A stretch of DNA of 64,000 bases from Paraburkholderia terricola (GTDB lineage Bacteria; Pseudomonadota; Gammaproteobacteria; Burkholderiales; Burkholderiaceae). The notes below the pieces were generated by a model. That model was given only the letters and a program-made list of their open reading frames with translations, was not told the origin of the DNA and did not search any database. Below are positions 1 to 10,248 of the stretch, in pieces. The stretch lies in the NCBI RefSeq assembly GCF_900142195.1, contig NZ_FRAB01000002.1, forward strand, positions 124,001 to 188,000, given 5' to 3'. Numbering within the stretch: position 1 is the stretch's first letter; the number at the start of each line of letters is the position of its first letter. Made by a program: the position numbers and the translations under genes.

Positions 1-2
1 TA

Positions 3-407
3 TTCCCGCGCTATGTCGAGGACACCATCGAACTCGCGCGCCGTGCCGCGAGCCGCGGCGCGCGCGTGCTTGCGCTAACCGACAGCCCGCGCTCGCCGCT
101 CGCGCATTTCGCCGATCTCTCGCTGTACGTGCGCTCCGAGCGGCGGCTCGCGGCCAATGCCGACTCCGCCGTGCTCGCCGTGATCGAGGCACTTTGCGAC
201 GCGGTCGCGTATCGCGCCAAGCGCTCGGTGAAAGCGGCCGCCGACGTCACCGAATTCGTGCTGCCCTGGCTCACCGATCCTCAGCCCGCGCCGATCGCCG
301 CAATGGACAAACCCGCGCGCGCCTCCAGCGGCGCGGCCCGCGACAAGCGCGGCGCGAGCACCGCCCGCACCAGCAGCGCCACCCGCACCAGCAAATCCAA
401 ACGATGA
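3..407 (+). CDS. MurR/RpiR-family transcriptional regulator, C-terminal fragment
   Basis: The frame is open from the left edge and ends at a stop at 405-407, giving 134 residues. The first ~85 residues look like the end of a SIS sugar-phosphate-binding domain: a beta-strand with VLALTDSPRSPLA, then ADLSLYVRSE, then a helix ending in a DAVAYR segment. The last ~45 residues are a low-complexity Ala/Ser/Arg/Lys tail. RpiR regulators pair an N-terminal helix-turn-helix with a C-terminal SIS domain; the DNA-binding half lies outside the window. The stop overlaps the iaaA start (ATGA), so this protein probably heads and controls the iaaA-gsi peptide-uptake operon. The family call is good; the effector is unknown. 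Confidence 0.75.
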   Translation, partial: FPRYVEDTIELARRAASRGARVLALTDSPRSPLAHFADLSLYVRSERRLAANADSAVLAVIEALCDAVAYRAKRSVKAAADVTEFVLPWLTDPQPAPIAAMDKPARASSGAARDKRGASTARTSSATRTSKSKR

Positions 408-1396
408 ACTCCAACGCAGTCATTGCCATTCACGGCGGCGCAGGGACCATCCTGCGCGCGTCGATGTCGTCCGGCGCCGAAGCCGAATATCACGCAGCCT
501 TGCATGCCGTGCTGAGCGCCGGCCAGCGCATCCTCGCCGACGGCGGCAGCGCGCTCGACGCCGTGAGCGAAGCCGTGCGTCTGCTCGAGGATTGCCCGCT
601 CTTCAACGCGGGTCGCGGCGCGGTCTACACGGCGGCCGGCACGCACGAACTCGACGCCGCCATCATGGACGGCGGCACGCTCGAAGCCGGCGCGATCTGC
701 TGCGTGAAGCGCGTGCGCAATCCGATTCTGGCGGCGCGCCGCGTGCTCGAAAGCAGCGAGCATGTGCTCTTCACCGGCGAAGGCGCGGAAGCCTTCGCGG
801 CCGCGCACGGACTCGAATTCGTCGAGCCCGGGTATTTCCATACCGAGGCGCGCCACCATCAATGGCTGCTCGCGCGCGACCGGCAGCGCGCGATGCTCGA
901 CCACGACGGCGCGACGCTCGCCGGCGCGTCGTCCACGAACGACGACGATCCCGCGCCGCACGAGCCGATCGACCCGAACCGCAAGTTCGGCACCGTCGGC
1001 GCGGTCGCGCTCGATCGGCATGGCCACGTGGCGGCGGCTACTTCAACGGGCGGCGTCACCAACAAGCAGGTGGGCCGGGTCGGCGACACGCCGCTGATCG
1101 GCGCGGGCTGTTATGCGGACGACGCGACGTGCGCGGTCTCGACCACCGGCTCCGGCGAGATGTTCATGCGCATGGTCGCCGCCTACGACGTCGCCGCGCA
1201 AATGGCCTATCGCCAGGTTTCGCTGGAAGAGGCGGCGCACGACGTCGTGATGAACCGCCTGCCGAGGATCGACGGCCGTGGCGGCCTGATCGCCGTCGAT
1301 GCGCGCGGCAACGTCACGCTGCCGTTCAATACCGAGGGCATGTATCGCGGTTTCGCGCGTCCCGGCGAAACGCCGGTGACGGCGATCTATCGCTGA
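404..1396 (+). CDS. iaaA: Isoaspartyl peptidase / L-asparaginase (Ntn-hydrolase)
   Basis: This 330-residue plant-type asparaginase hydrolyses beta-aspartyl (isoaspartyl) dipeptides and L-asparagine. The N-terminal IAIHGGAGT motif and the internal GTVGAVALD motif are those of the family. The family self-cleaves before a Thr that becomes the nucleophile; here that is about Thr197 in the GTVGAV block. The downstream TSTGGVTNK and GSGEMFMR segments are the usual substrate-pocket motifs. The ATG at 404 overlaps the preceding stop and is preferred over longer upstream in-frame extensions, because homologues begin just before IAIHGGAG. The order iaaA-gsiABCD is the same as in E. coli, which supports the name. 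Confidence 0.95.
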   Translation: MNSNAVIAIHGGAGTILRASMSSGAEAEYHAALHAVLSAGQRILADGGSALDAVSEAVRLLEDCPLFNAGRGAVYTAAGTHELDAAIMDGGTLEAGAICCVKRVRNPILAARRVLESSEHVLFTGEGAEAFAAAHGLEFVEPGYFHTEARHHQWLLARDRQRAMLDHDGATLAGASSTNDDDPAPHEPIDPNRKFGTVGAVALDRHGHVAAATSTGGVTNKQVGRVGDTPLIGAGCYADDATCAVSTTGSGEMFMRMVAAYDVAAQMAYRQVSLEEAAHDVVMNRLPRIDGRGGLIAVDARGNVTLPFNTEGMYRGFARPGETPVTAIYR

Positions 1397-1478
1397 TCCG
1401 CTCGCCGGGTTATCGCCTGGTATGCCCGCGTTATCGCCTGAACTTTCGCTAGCCGCGTTTGAATTCAAAGGAACCACC

Positions 1479-3401
1479 GTGCCGACTTCATCGCACACCG
1501 CCCGTCCGCTTATCGAAACCTTGCCGCCGCAACGCGTGCTCGCGGTCGACGATCTGTCGGTCGCGTTTCGCAGCGGCGACGCAACCGTCAACGCGGTGCG
1601 CCATCTGTCGTTCACCGTCGAGCGCGGCGAGACGCTGGCGATCGTCGGCGAATCGGGTTCGGGCAAATCGGTGACCTCGCTCGCGTTGATGCGGCTGATC
1701 GAGCATGGCGGTGGGCGCCTTGCCGGCGGCGGCATCGCCTTCCGGCGCCGCGACGGCAGCGTGCTCGACCTCGCGAAAGCGTCGTCGGGCACGATGCGCT
1801 CGATTCGCGGCGCCGACATCGCGATGATCTTCCAGGAGCCGATGACCTCGCTCAATCCGGTCTTCACGGTCGGCGATCAGATCAGCGAGGCGATCGCCTT
1901 GCATCAGGGCAAGAGCCGTTCGGCCGCGCACGCGGAAACGCTGCGTCTGCTCGAACTCGTGCGGATTCCCGAAGCGCGCCGGGTGGCGGCGCGGTTTCCG
2001 CATCAACTGTCGGGCGGCATGCGCCAACGCGTGATGATCGCGATGGCGCTCTCGTGCAAGCCCGCGCTGCTGATCGCCGACGAACCGACCACCGCGCTCG
2101 ACGTGACGATTCAGGCGCAGATCCTGCAACTGATCCGCGGCTTGCAGGACGAGATGAACATGGGCGTGATCTTCATCACGCACGACATGGGCGTGGTGGC
2201 CGAAGTGGCCGATCGCGTGCTGGTGATGTATCGCGGCGAGAAGGTGGAAGAGGGCGCGTCGGATGCGCTCTTCGCCGCGCCGTCGCATCCTTATACGAAG
2301 GCGCTGCTCGCGGCGGTGCCGCGCCTCGGCTCGATGCAGGGCACCGATCAGCCCGCCAGGTTTCCGATCCTGACGGTCGAGCAGGCGGGCCTCACCGGCG
2401 CGGACGAAGCCGTGCGTCCCGCCGCCGCGGTCGCGCAGGAAGCGCAGCCGCTCGTGCTCGTCAGCACGCCGCCGATTCTGCGGGTGCGCGATCTGGTCAC
2501 GCGCTTCCCGGTCAAGAGCGGCGTGTTCGGCCGCGTGACGGGCCGCGTGCATGCGGTCGAAAAAGTCAGCTTCGATTTACGGCCGGGCGAAACGCTCGCG
2601 CTGGTCGGCGAATCGGGCTGCGGCAAGTCGACCACCGGCCGCTCGCTGTTGCGCCTCGTCGAAACTCAAAGCGGTTCGATCGAATTCGACGGCAAGGAAA
2701 TCAGCTCGCTCACCGGCCCCGCGTTGCAGGCGCTGCGCCGCAATATCCAGTTCATTTTCCAGGACCCGTTCGCGTCGCTGAATCCGCGCCTGACGGTCGG
2801 CTTTTCCATCATGGAGCCGCTGCTCGTGCACGGCGTCGCGCAAGGCGCCGAAGCGCAGGCGCGCGTCGCCTGGTTGCTCGAAAAAGTCGGCTTGCCGCCG
2901 GAAGCCGCGCGCCGTTATCCGCACGAGTTCTCCGGCGGTCAACGGCAACGGATCGCGATTGCGCGCGCGCTGGCGTTGAATCCGAAGGTGGTGATCGCGG
3001 ACGAATCCGTGTCCGCGCTCGACGTCTCCGTGCAGGCGCAGATCGTCAATCTGATGCTCGATCTGCAACGCGAACTCGGCGTGGCGTATCTGTTCATTTC
3101 GCACGACATGGCGGTGGTCGAGCGCGTCAGTCATCGCGTCGCGGTGATGTATCTCGGGCAGATCGTCGAGATCGGCCCGCGCCGCGCGGTGTTCGAGGCG
3201 CCGCAGCATCCGTACACGAAGAAGCTGATGGGCGCGGTGCCGGTCGCCGATCCGGCGCGCCGTCACGCGAAACGGATGCTCGCCGCCGATGAGATTCCGA
3301 GCCCGATCCGCGCGCTGAACGACGAACCGGCCGTGGCGCCGCTGATCGCGGTGGGACCGGACCATTTCGTCGCCCGGCATCGCGTCGGCGGTGCCTACTG
3401 A
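1479..3401 (+). CDS. gsiA: Peptide/glutathione ABC transporter, fused double ATPase
   Basis: A 640-residue protein with two complete ABC ATPase modules, like GsiA of the glutathione importer. Module 1 has Walker A GESGSGKS near residues 57-64, signature LSGGMRQR and Walker B LLIADEP. Module 2 has Walker A GESGCGKS near 377-384, signature FSGGQRQR and Walker B VVIADES. Each carries the oligopeptide-transporter C-terminal extension with HPYTK. I chose the GTG at 1479 because AAAGGA lies 5 bases upstream; an ATG at 1422 is in frame but has no ribosome site. It energises the membrane pair encoded at 5190-7023. Confidence 0.93.
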   Translation: MPTSSHTARPLIETLPPQRVLAVDDLSVAFRSGDATVNAVRHLSFTVERGETLAIVGESGSGKSVTSLALMRLIEHGGGRLAGGGIAFRRRDGSVLDLAKASSGTMRSIRGADIAMIFQEPMTSLNPVFTVGDQISEAIALHQGKSRSAAHAETLRLLELVRIPEARRVAARFPHQLSGGMRQRVMIAMALSCKPALLIADEPTTALDVTIQAQILQLIRGLQDEMNMGVIFITHDMGVVAEVADRVLVMYRGEKVEEGASDALFAAPSHPYTKALLAAVPRLGSMQGTDQPARFPILTVEQAGLTGADEAVRPAAAVAQEAQPLVLVSTPPILRVRDLVTRFPVKSGVFGRVTGRVHAVEKVSFDLRPGETLALVGESGCGKSTTGRSLLRLVETQSGSIEFDGKEISSLTGPALQALRRNIQFIFQDPFASLNPRLTVGFSIMEPLLVHGVAQGAEAQARVAWLLEKVGLPPEAARRYPHEFSGGQRQRIAIARALALNPKVVIADESVSALDVSVQAQIVNLMLDLQRELGVAYLFISHDMAVVERVSHRVAVMYLGQIVEIGPRRAVFEAPQHPYTKKLMGAVPVADPARRHAKRMLAADEIPSPIRALNDEPAVAPLIAVGPDHFVARHRVGGAY

Positions 3402-3501
3402 ACCGAATAAACCGAAACTAAAGCAACCCAAAGCAACCCGACGTACCAGACCTTTCTCGCAGCACCTCAACCTGTTTCATTTCGCAGCCTGGAGCCAACT
3501 C

Positions 3502-5064
3502 ATGAACCTGCTGGTCCCGTCTTCTCCGTTTCGTTTGCGCGCGCTGGTCAGCGGCGGCGCGGTGGTGTTCGCGATGCTCGCGGGCAACGCGGCGCACGCC
3601 GATACCACGGCTGTGATGGCCGTCGCCTCCACCTTCACGACGCTCGATCCGTACGACTCCAACGACACGCTCTCGCAAGCCGTCGCCAAGTCGTTCTATC
3701 AGGGCATGTTCGGCTTCGACAAGGACATGAAGCTCGTCAACGTGCTCGCCGACAGCTACACGGCGAGCCCGGATGCGCGCGTCTACACGATCAAGCTGCG
3801 CCAGGGCGTGAAGTTCCAGGACGGCACCGACTTCAACGCCGCCGCGGTGAAAGCGAACTTCGACCGCGTGATCGATCCGGCGAACAAGCTCAAGCGCTAC
3901 AACATGTTCAACCGTATCGAGAAGACCGAAGTGGTCGATCCGTACACGGTGAAGATCACCCTGAAGGCGCCGTTCTCGGCATTCGTGAACGTGCTGGCGC
4001 ATCCGTCGGCGGTGATGATCTCGCCGGACGCGCTGAAGAAGTACGGCAAGGACGTCGCGTTCCATCCGGTCGGCACGGGTCCGTTCGAATTCGTGAAGTG
4101 GGACCCGGCGGGCGATCTGACGGTGAAGAAGTTCGCCGGCTACTGGAAGAAGGGCTACCCGAAGATCGACGCGATCGACTGGAAGCCGGTGGTCGACAAC
4201 AACACGCGCGCCGCGCTGATGCGCACCGGCGAAGCGGATTTCGCCTTCCAGGTGCCGTTCGAACAGGCCGCGCAATTGCAGTCGAGCCCGAAGGTCGATC
4301 TGATCGCGTCGCCCTCGATCATTCAGCGCTACATCAGCCTGAACGTGAACCAGAAGCCGTTCGACAACCCGAAGGTGCGGGAAGCGCTGAACTACGCGAT
4401 CAACAAGGAAGCGCTGACGAAGGTCGTGTTCGCCGGCTATGCGACGCCGTCCGACGGCGTGGTGCCGGAAGGCGTCGATTACGCGACGAAGCTCGGACCC
4501 TGGCCTTATGACCCGGCCAAGGCGCGCGCGCTGCTGAAGGAAGCGGGCTATCCGAACGGTTTCGAAACCACGCTGTGGTCGGCCTATAACTACTCGACCG
4601 CGCAGAAGGTGATCCAGTTCGTGCAGCAGCAACTGGCGCAAGTCGGCGTGAAGGCGCAGATCGAGGCGCTCGAGGCGGGCCAGCGCGTGGCGCGGGTGGA
4701 GAGCGCGCAAGACCCGGTCACGGCGCCGGTGCGGATGTACTACATGGGCTGGTCGTCGTCGACGGGCGAAGCGGATTGGGCGATCACGCCGCTGCTCGGC
4801 TCGGTCTCGTTCCCGCCGAAGATGATGAACGTCGCGTACTACAAGAACGACGCTGTCGACAGCGATCTGAAGCAGGCGCTCGAAACCACCGACCGCGCGC
4901 AAAAGACGTCGCTTTACGCGGATGCGCAAAAGCGCATCTGGGCCGACGCGCCGTGGATTTTCCTCGTGAAGGAAAAGGTCGTGTACGCGCGCAGCAAGCG
5001 TCTGTCGGGTGCGTATGTCGCGCCGGACGGCTCGTTCAATTTCGACGAGATCGCGATCAAGTGA
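3502..5064 (+). CDS. gsiB: Periplasmic peptide/glutathione-binding protein (SBP family 5)
   Basis: A 520-residue family-5 extracellular solute-binding protein. The start ATG has GGAG 7 bases upstream. It begins with a Sec signal peptide: positive start, hydrophobic core, and predicted cleavage after the AHA of GNAAHA. The mature part shows the family signature around [16 protein letters not shown] and the [17 protein letters not shown] segment. It delivers peptides to the GsiCD permease. It lies 100 bp after gsiA and 125 bp before gsiC in the same operon. The ligand could be glutathione or another small peptide; the flanking aminopeptidases fit general peptide salvage. Confidence 0.92.
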   Translation: MNLLVPSSPFRLRALVSGGAVVFAMLAGNAAHADTTAVMAVASTFTTLDPYDSNDTLSQAVAKSFYQGMFGFDKDMKLVNVLADSYTASPDARVYTIKLRQGVKFQDGTDFNAAAVKANFDRVIDPANKLKRYNMFNRIEKTEVVDPYTVKITLKAPFSAFVNVLAHPSAVMISPDALKKYGKDVAFHPVGTGPFEFVKWDPAGDLTVKKFAGYWKKGYPKIDAIDWKPVVDNNTRAALMRTGEADFAFQVPFEQAAQLQSSPKVDLIASPSIIQRYISLNVNQKPFDNPKVREALNYAINKEALTKVVFAGYATPSDGVVPEGVDYATKLGPWPYDPAKARALLKEAGYPNGFETTLWSAYNYSTAQKVIQFVQQQLAQVGVKAQIEALEAGQRVARVESAQDPVTAPVRMYYMGWSSSTGEADWAITPLLGSVSFPPKMMNVAYYKNDAVDSDLKQALETTDRAQKTSLYADAQKRIWADAPWIFLVKEKVVYARSKRLSGAYVAPDGSFNFDEIAIK

Positions 5065-5189
5065 TTCGCGCGATGGGCTGACCGTTCCGCTCCGGCGTAT
5101 TCGCTGAAATACACCGGAACGCTGGACGAACGGCGGCCCGTCGCACAGAACGATTTCTCGTTGCCCGCATCATTGCCGGATTGGGTTTC

Positions 5190-6110
5190 ATGCTGAACTT
5201 CATCGTCAAACGTCTCTTTGGCCTGCTGCCGACGCTCTTCATCGTCGCCGTGCTGGTGTTCCTGTTCGTGCATCTGTTGCCCGGCGACCCGGCGCGGCTC
5301 GCCGCCGGTCCCGACGCGGACGAGGCGACCGTCGCGCTGGTGCGCGCCGACCTCGGCCTCGACAAGCCGATGCCGCAGCAGTTCGCCCACTTCTTCGCGA
5401 GGATCGCGCAAGGCGACTTCGGCACCTCCACGCGCAGCAAGCGGCCGGTGAGCCAGGAAATCGCCGAGCGTTTCATGCCGACGCTGTGGCTCACGCTCGC
5501 CAGCATGGTGTGGGCGGTCGTGCTGGGCATGGCCATCGGCATCGTCTCGGCGGTGTGGCGCAACCGCTGGCCCGATCGGCTCGGCATGACGCTCGCGGTC
5601 TCGGGTATTTCGTTTCCCGCTTTCGCGCTCGGCATGCTGCTGATGGAAATCTTTTCGGTGAAGCTCGGCTGGCTGCCTATCGTCGGCGACGGTTCGTGGC
5701 AGAGCTACGTGCTGCCCTCGCTCACGCTGGGCGCGGCCGTCGCGGCGGTGATGGCGCGCTTCACGCGCGCGTCGTTCGTCGAAGTGATGAACGAGGACTT
5801 CGTGCGGACCGCGCGCGCCAAGGGCGTGCCCGAGCGGCTCGTGATCGTCAAGCACTGCCTGCGCAACGCGATGATTCCCGTGATCACGATGATGGGTTTG
5901 CAATTCGGCTTTCTGCTGGGCGGCTCGATCGTGGTCGAAGTCGTGTTCAACTGGCCGGGCCTCGGACGCCTGCTGGTCGACGCCGTGTCGATGCGCGACT
6001 ACCCGGTGATTCAGGCCGAGGTGCTGTTGTTCTCGCTCGAATTCATCATCATCAACCTGATCGTGGACGTGCTGTACGCCGTGATCAATCCGACCATCCG
6101 TTTCAAGTGA
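5190..6110 (+). CDS. gsiC: Peptide/glutathione ABC transporter permease, GsiC type
   Basis: A 306-residue inner-membrane permease of the DppB/GsiC family, the same length as E. coli GsiC. It has an N-terminal membrane anchor, a periplasmic loop with [16 protein letters not shown], and several more hydrophobic helices. The EAA loop that contacts the ATPase lies around [25 protein letters not shown] at 5181 is in frame, but the ATG at 5190 gives the family-typical N terminus (MLNFIVKRL). It forms a heterodimer with the product of the gene 7 bp downstream. Confidence 0.93.
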   Translation: MLNFIVKRLFGLLPTLFIVAVLVFLFVHLLPGDPARLAAGPDADEATVALVRADLGLDKPMPQQFAHFFARIAQGDFGTSTRSKRPVSQEIAERFMPTLWLTLASMVWAVVLGMAIGIVSAVWRNRWPDRLGMTLAVSGISFPAFALGMLLMEIFSVKLGWLPIVGDGSWQSYVLPSLTLGAAVAAVMARFTRASFVEVMNEDFVRTARAKGVPERLVIVKHCLRNAMIPVITMMGLQFGFLLGGSIVVEVVFNWPGLGRLLVDAVSMRDYPVIQAEVLLFSLEFIIINLIVDVLYAVINPTIRFK

Positions 6111-6117
6111 GGCCCGC

Positions 6118-7023
6118 ATGAGCACGACAGCCACCGAGCCGAATGCGGCCAAGTCCGTCAACGAAGAACGCGCGATCCGCACGCCGTGGAGCGAGTTCTG
6201 GCGCAAATTCCGTAAGCAGCGCGTGGCGCTCGCCGCGGGCATCTTCGTATTGCTGCTGATCGTGGTCGCGCTCGCGGCGCCGCACATCGTGCCGTACGAC
6301 CCGGAAAATTTCTTCGACTACGACGCGTTGAACGCGGGTCCTTCCGCGGCGCACTGGTTCGGCGTCGATTCGCTGGGCCGCGATATTTTCAGCCGCATTC
6401 TGGCGGGCTCGCGCATCTCGCTCGAAGCCGGCTTTTTGTCGGTGGCGATCGGTGCGGTGATCGGCACGTTCTTCGGGCTGCTGGCCGGTTACTACGAAGG
6501 CTGGTGGGATCGCATCACGATGCGCGTGGCCGACGTGCTGTTCGCGTTCCCCGGCATACTGCTGGCGATCGGCGTGGTGGCGATTCTCGGCAACGGCATG
6601 ATCAACGTGATCTGCGCGGTGGCGATCTTCAGCATTCCCGCGTTCGCGCGGCTCGTGCGCGGCAATACGCTGATGCTCAAGCAGCTCACGTATATCGAGG
6701 CGGCGCGCAGCATCGGCGCGTCGGACTGGACGATCATCGTGCGTCACATCTTGCCGGGGACGATTTCGTCGGTGGTGGTGTACTTCACCATGCGCATCGG
6801 CACCTCGATCATCACGGCGGCGAGCCTGTCGTTTCTCGGACTCGGCGCGCAGCCGCCGACGCCCGAGTGGGGCGCGATGCTCAACGAAGCGCGCGCCGAT
6901 ATGGTGACCGCGCCGCATATCGCGCTGTTTCCGAGTCTCGCGATTTTCCTGACGGTGCTGGCGTTCAACCTGCTCGGCGACGGCTTGCGCGACGCGCTCG
7001 ATCCGAAGCTGGATCGGGCATGA
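6118..7023 (+). CDS. gsiD: Peptide/glutathione ABC transporter permease, GsiD type
   Basis: A 301-residue permease of the DppC/GsiD family. The N-terminal cytoplasmic segment is followed by a membrane helix ([22 protein letters not shown]) and by the family motif [15 protein letters not shown]. The EAA loop lies near [22 protein letters not shown], and the C terminus has [17 protein letters not shown]. It is the partner of GsiC. Its stop overlaps the start of the next gene (ATGA), so the downstream peptidase is translationally coupled to the transporter. Confidence 0.93.
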   Translation: MSTTATEPNAAKSVNEERAIRTPWSEFWRKFRKQRVALAAGIFVLLLIVVALAAPHIVPYDPENFFDYDALNAGPSAAHWFGVDSLGRDIFSRILAGSRISLEAGFLSVAIGAVIGTFFGLLAGYYEGWWDRITMRVADVLFAFPGILLAIGVVAILGNGMINVICAVAIFSIPAFARLVRGNTLMLKQLTYIEAARSIGASDWTIIVRHILPGTISSVVVYFTMRIGTSIITAASLSFLGLGAQPPTPEWGAMLNEARADMVTAPHIALFPSLAIFLTVLAFNLLGDGLRDALDPKLDRA

Positions 7024-8168
7024 GTGTGGGTGAAAACGTGGGCGGAAACGTGGGCGAAGGCGCGCCGCATATCGGCGTATTGACGAGCGGTCCGCTTGGC
7101 ACGATCGCCGATGTCGATGGCGTCACGGTCGGTCACCGCACGCTCGACGAAGGCGCCGTGCAAACCGGCGTGACCGTGATTCGTCCGCATCGCGGCGATC
7201 CGTTTCTGCACAAGGTGCCCGCGGCGGCGTCGGTGGTCAACGGCTTTGGCAAAAGCATCGGGCTTGTGCAGGTCGAGGAACTCGGCGTGCTCGAAACGCC
7301 GATTGCGTTGACCAATACCTTCGGCGTCGCGGCGCTCGCGCAGGCGCAGATTCGCGCGGCGATCAAGGCCAATCCGCGAATCGGGCGCGAGTGGCCGACG
7401 GTCAATCCGCTGGTGTTCGAATGCAACGACGGATACCTGAACGATATCCAGGCGCTGGCCGTCAACGAACGGCATTTCGACGACGCATTCGATGCCGCAA
7501 GCACACATGTCGTGAGCGGCTCGGTCGGCGCGGGGCGGGGCATGTCGTGCTTCGATCTGAAGGGCGGAATCGGCAACGCATCGCGCGTGATCGAGGTGGC
7601 CGGTCAACGGCATACGGTCGGCGCGCTCGTGCTGGCGAACTTCGGCCGGTTGCCGATGCTGACGATCGACGGTGCGCCGCTTGGTCGTGTGCTGGCGGAG
7701 CGCGCGGCGAAAGCCGCCGATGCCGTCGATGCGGCCGGCGCCGGCTGCGCCGCGAACACGAACGCCGCGACAGCGCCGATAGCAAAACCCGAGCAAGGCT
7801 CGATCATCATGATCGTCGCCACCGATGCACCGCTCGACGCGCGGCAACTCAAGCGTCTGTCGTTGCGCGCCGCAGCCGGTCTTGCGCGAACCGGCTCCGT
7901 CTACGGTCACGGCAGCGGCGACATCGCGCTGGCGTTTTCAACCGCCTATACCGTGCCGCATGATGCCGACTTCGTCACGCTGCCGCCGTTACTCGCCGAC
8001 GCGTGCCTCGATCCACTGTTCCAGGCTTGCGCGGACAGCGTCGAGCAGGCAATCGTCGATGCCTTATGGCGCGCCACTTCCGTGACGGGCCGCGACGGCC
8101 GCAAGCGGCTCTCGCTGCACGACAGCGTCCCCGACCTCGCTCAACTCCTCAAGCAATCTTACCGATGA
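7020..8168 (+). CDS. P1-family aminopeptidase (DmpA type, self-processing)
   Basis: A 382-residue member of the peptidase P1 family (DmpA L-aminopeptidase/D-Ala-esterase). The N-terminal half contains [14 protein letters not shown] and the repeated TNTFGVAAL and [16 protein letters not shown] family motifs. These proteins cleave themselves at a Gly-Ser bond to expose the nucleophile; the matching bond is in [14 protein letters not shown] at about Gly260-Ser261. The downstream [20 protein letters not shown] block is also conserved. A short Ala-rich insertion ([16 protein letters not shown]) lies just before the cleavage site. It starts inside the gsiD stop, so it probably trims imported peptides. 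Confidence 0.9.
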   Translation: MSVGENVGGNVGEGAPHIGVLTSGPLGTIADVDGVTVGHRTLDEGAVQTGVTVIRPHRGDPFLHKVPAAASVVNGFGKSIGLVQVEELGVLETPIALTNTFGVAALAQAQIRAAIKANPRIGREWPTVNPLVFECNDGYLNDIQALAVNERHFDDAFDAASTHVVSGSVGAGRGMSCFDLKGGIGNASRVIEVAGQRHTVGALVLANFGRLPMLTIDGAPLGRVLAERAAKAADAVDAAGAGCAANTNAATAPIAKPEQGSIIMIVATDAPLDARQLKRLSLRAAAGLARTGSVYGHGSGDIALAFSTAYTVPHDADFVTLPPLLADACLDPLFQACADSVEQAIVDALWRATSVTGRDGRKRLSLHDSVPDLAQLLKQSYR

Positions 8169-8998
8169 AAGTCCTCATTTCCGCCGACATAGAAGGCGTG
8201 GCCGGCGTGTTCCATCCCGAGCAAACGCGCGCGGGCAACGGCGAATACGAAGCCGCGCGCCGCTGGATGACGCTCGAAGCCAACGCCGCAATCGAAGGCG
8301 CATTCGCCGGCGGCGCGACCCAGGTATGGGTCAACGATTCGCACGGCGGCTTTCGCAACCTGCTGCCCGATCTGCTCGACGCACGCGCCCAGGTGGTGCT
8401 CGGCAAGCCGCGCACGCTCGGCATGATGGCCGGGCTCGAATACGGCGCGGCGCTCGTGTTCATGATCGGCTATCACGCAAAGTCGCAAACGCGCGGCATC
8501 CTTGCGCATACGATCAACAGCTTCGCGTTCGCGCGGGTTTCGCTGAACGGCGTCGAAGTGGGCGAGGCGGGTTTGTATGGCGCGCTGGCCGAAGAATACG
8601 GCGCGCGTGTGGCGCTTTTATCCGGCGACGACGTTTTTGCCGAGGAAACCGCGCCGCGTTTTCCGGGCGCGCGCTTCGTCGTGACGAAGAGCGCGACGGG
8701 GCATGCCAGCGGCGTCACGCAAAGCCCGGCCTACGCGCGCGATGCGATCGGAACGGCCGCGCGCGAAGTGGTGCGGCAGCATCTCGCCGAGGGTCATGCG
8801 CCGCACGCCACGCGCGCCGGGGCGAAACCCGTCGAGTGTGAACTGCGTGTGCAAACCACCGCGCTCGCTGATCTGTTTTGCCAATGGCCGACGCTCACGC
8901 GTGTCGATGCCGTCACGCTGCGTTTTGATGCGGCGTCGGCGGAAGATGCGGTGAGGATGCTGAATTGTTTGTCGGCGATGTCGTTCATGCTGCGCTAG
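8165..8998 (+). CDS. M55-family D-aminopeptidase (DppA-like)
   Basis: A 277-residue zinc aminopeptidase of family M55, like Bacillus DppA, which releases D-amino acids from peptides. The N terminus [14 protein letters not shown] carries the metal-ligand Asp8 and Glu10. His residues in VNDSHGGF and GYHAKS are the other expected ligands. The length fits DppA (about 270). The ATG overlaps the stop of the preceding P1 peptidase gene. Bacillus dppA likewise sits in a dipeptide-permease operon, which supports a role in using D-amino-acid-containing peptides, perhaps from cell-wall turnover. Confidence 0.9.
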   Translation: MKVLISADIEGVAGVFHPEQTRAGNGEYEAARRWMTLEANAAIEGAFAGGATQVWVNDSHGGFRNLLPDLLDARAQVVLGKPRTLGMMAGLEYGAALVFMIGYHAKSQTRGILAHTINSFAFARVSLNGVEVGEAGLYGALAEEYGARVALLSGDDVFAEETAPRFPGARFVVTKSATGHASGVTQSPAYARDAIGTAAREVVRQHLAEGHAPHATRAGAKPVECELRVQTTALADLFCQWPTLTRVDAVTLRFDAASAEDAVRMLNCLSAMSFMLR

Positions 8999-9079
8999 GC
9001 GGGCAACGGTCGGTTGTTTTGCCCGAGCCCTCGCAACCACCGATTTCTGCCGCCAGATTAATCCTTCGCTATCGGCCGG

Positions 9080-10036
9080 CTATTGCTGCCGGCTCAACTC
9101 CCGCGCCGCGCGATCGATCACGTCGGCGATCGCACCCGCATGCGACACGGGTGCGAGGTGGCTCGACGCCATCGGCACGACTTTGGCGCCCATCCGCTCG
9201 GCCATGAATTTTTCGACGTCCGGCGATACCGCGCGGTCCTTCGTGGTCAACACGTACCACGACGGCTTCTCCTTCCACGCCACCTGGCTGACCGTTTCGC
9301 CGAACGCCTTCGCGGCGATCGGCTGCTGCGCGGCGGAGAGCACGCGCGTCAGGTTTTCGGGCACATCGGCGGCAAAGTCGGCGCGGTATTTCGCGCGGTC
9401 GAGCCAGAGAAAGCCGCTCGCGTCCGTGGTGATGCCTTTGCCTGCCGGCATCGGCGCGGCGCGCTTCATCAGATCGGCGGTCGACTCGTGCAAGTCCGGC
9501 GCGATCGCCGCGACATACACGAGGCCGGCGACGTTCGGCGCATTCGCGCCCGCTTCGGTAATCACGACGCCGCCCCATGAATGTCCGACCAACATGGTCG
9601 GACCGTCCTGGCGCGCGAGGACGCGGCGCGTGGCGGCGACATCGTCGGCGAGCGAGGTGAGCGGGTTTTGCACCGAGCTCACGTGATAACCCTTCTGCTG
9701 CAGTTTCGCGACGACGCCGTTCCAGCTCGAGCCGTCGACGAAAGCGCCGTGCACCAGCACCACATTGCGCACGGGGCCGGTCATCGGCGCGGCGGACGGC
9801 GTTGGGACTGTGGCGAAAGGCGTGGCGGGCGCCGCGGTTGGCGCGTCGGTCGCCGCCGGCGCAGATGCTGCGGTGGGCGCCGCTTGATCCGGAACTGCCG
9901 TGCCCGGTGCGCTGGCCGGCCTAGCCTCGGGTGCCATGATGAGTGACGCCGCAGGCGCCGTGCTTTGCGCGAGCGCACCCGCGCCAGCGAAACAGAGACA
10001 CAAAACAGCGGCGCGGAGCAGGCGTTTGGGCGACAT
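9080..10036 (-). CDS. Exported alpha/beta-fold hydrolase
   Basis: A 318-residue protein with an N-terminal signal sequence (KRLLRAAVLCLCFAGAGALAQS), then ~60 residues of low-complexity Ala/Pro/Thr linker, then an alpha/beta hydrolase of the RsbQ/EstC-like kind. The oxyanion-hole motif VLVHGAF and the nucleophile elbow GHSWGG (Ser153) are clear. The catalytic His is probably in SSHLAPVSH near the C terminus. I chose the ATG at 10036 because GGAGA lies 6 bases upstream; an in-frame ATG at 10099 lacks this. It is probably periplasmic or secreted; the substrate is unknown. It converges with the M55 peptidase gene. Confidence 0.85.
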   Translation of the reverse strand: MSPKRLLRAAVLCLCFAGAGALAQSTAPAASLIMAPEARPASAPGTAVPDQAAPTAASAPAATDAPTAAPATPFATVPTPSAAPMTGPVRNVVLVHGAFVDGSSWNGVVAKLQQKGYHVSSVQNPLTSLADDVAATRRVLARQDGPTMLVGHSWGGVVITEAGANAPNVAGLVYVAAIAPDLHESTADLMKRAAPMPAGKGITTDASGFLWLDRAKYRADFAADVPENLTRVLSAAQQPIAAKAFGETVSQVAWKEKPSWYVLTTKDRAVSPDVEKFMAERMGAKVVPMASSHLAPVSHAGAIADVIDRAARELSRQQ

Positions 10037-10248
10037 GTTGAATCTCCGAAGGCTGAAACCTCGACTAGCGCAACATACCGAAGCGGCTCGCGGTGTCAAT
10101 CAATATCGTTGCACGTCAATAAGGTGCGGAACCAGGCGCGGGTTGCTCCCAGTATTTAGGCCCTTTCGGTCACGGTAAAATTTTTGGTTCTGCCGGGACG
10201 GACCACGAGTCTGTCCGGGTGATCGAAATCCATACACTGGGGCGCAAT

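Noticed and set aside
2054..3292. Long plus-strand ORF inside gsiA
   Set aside because: Alternate frame of the second ATPase; low-complexity Arg/Ala composition.
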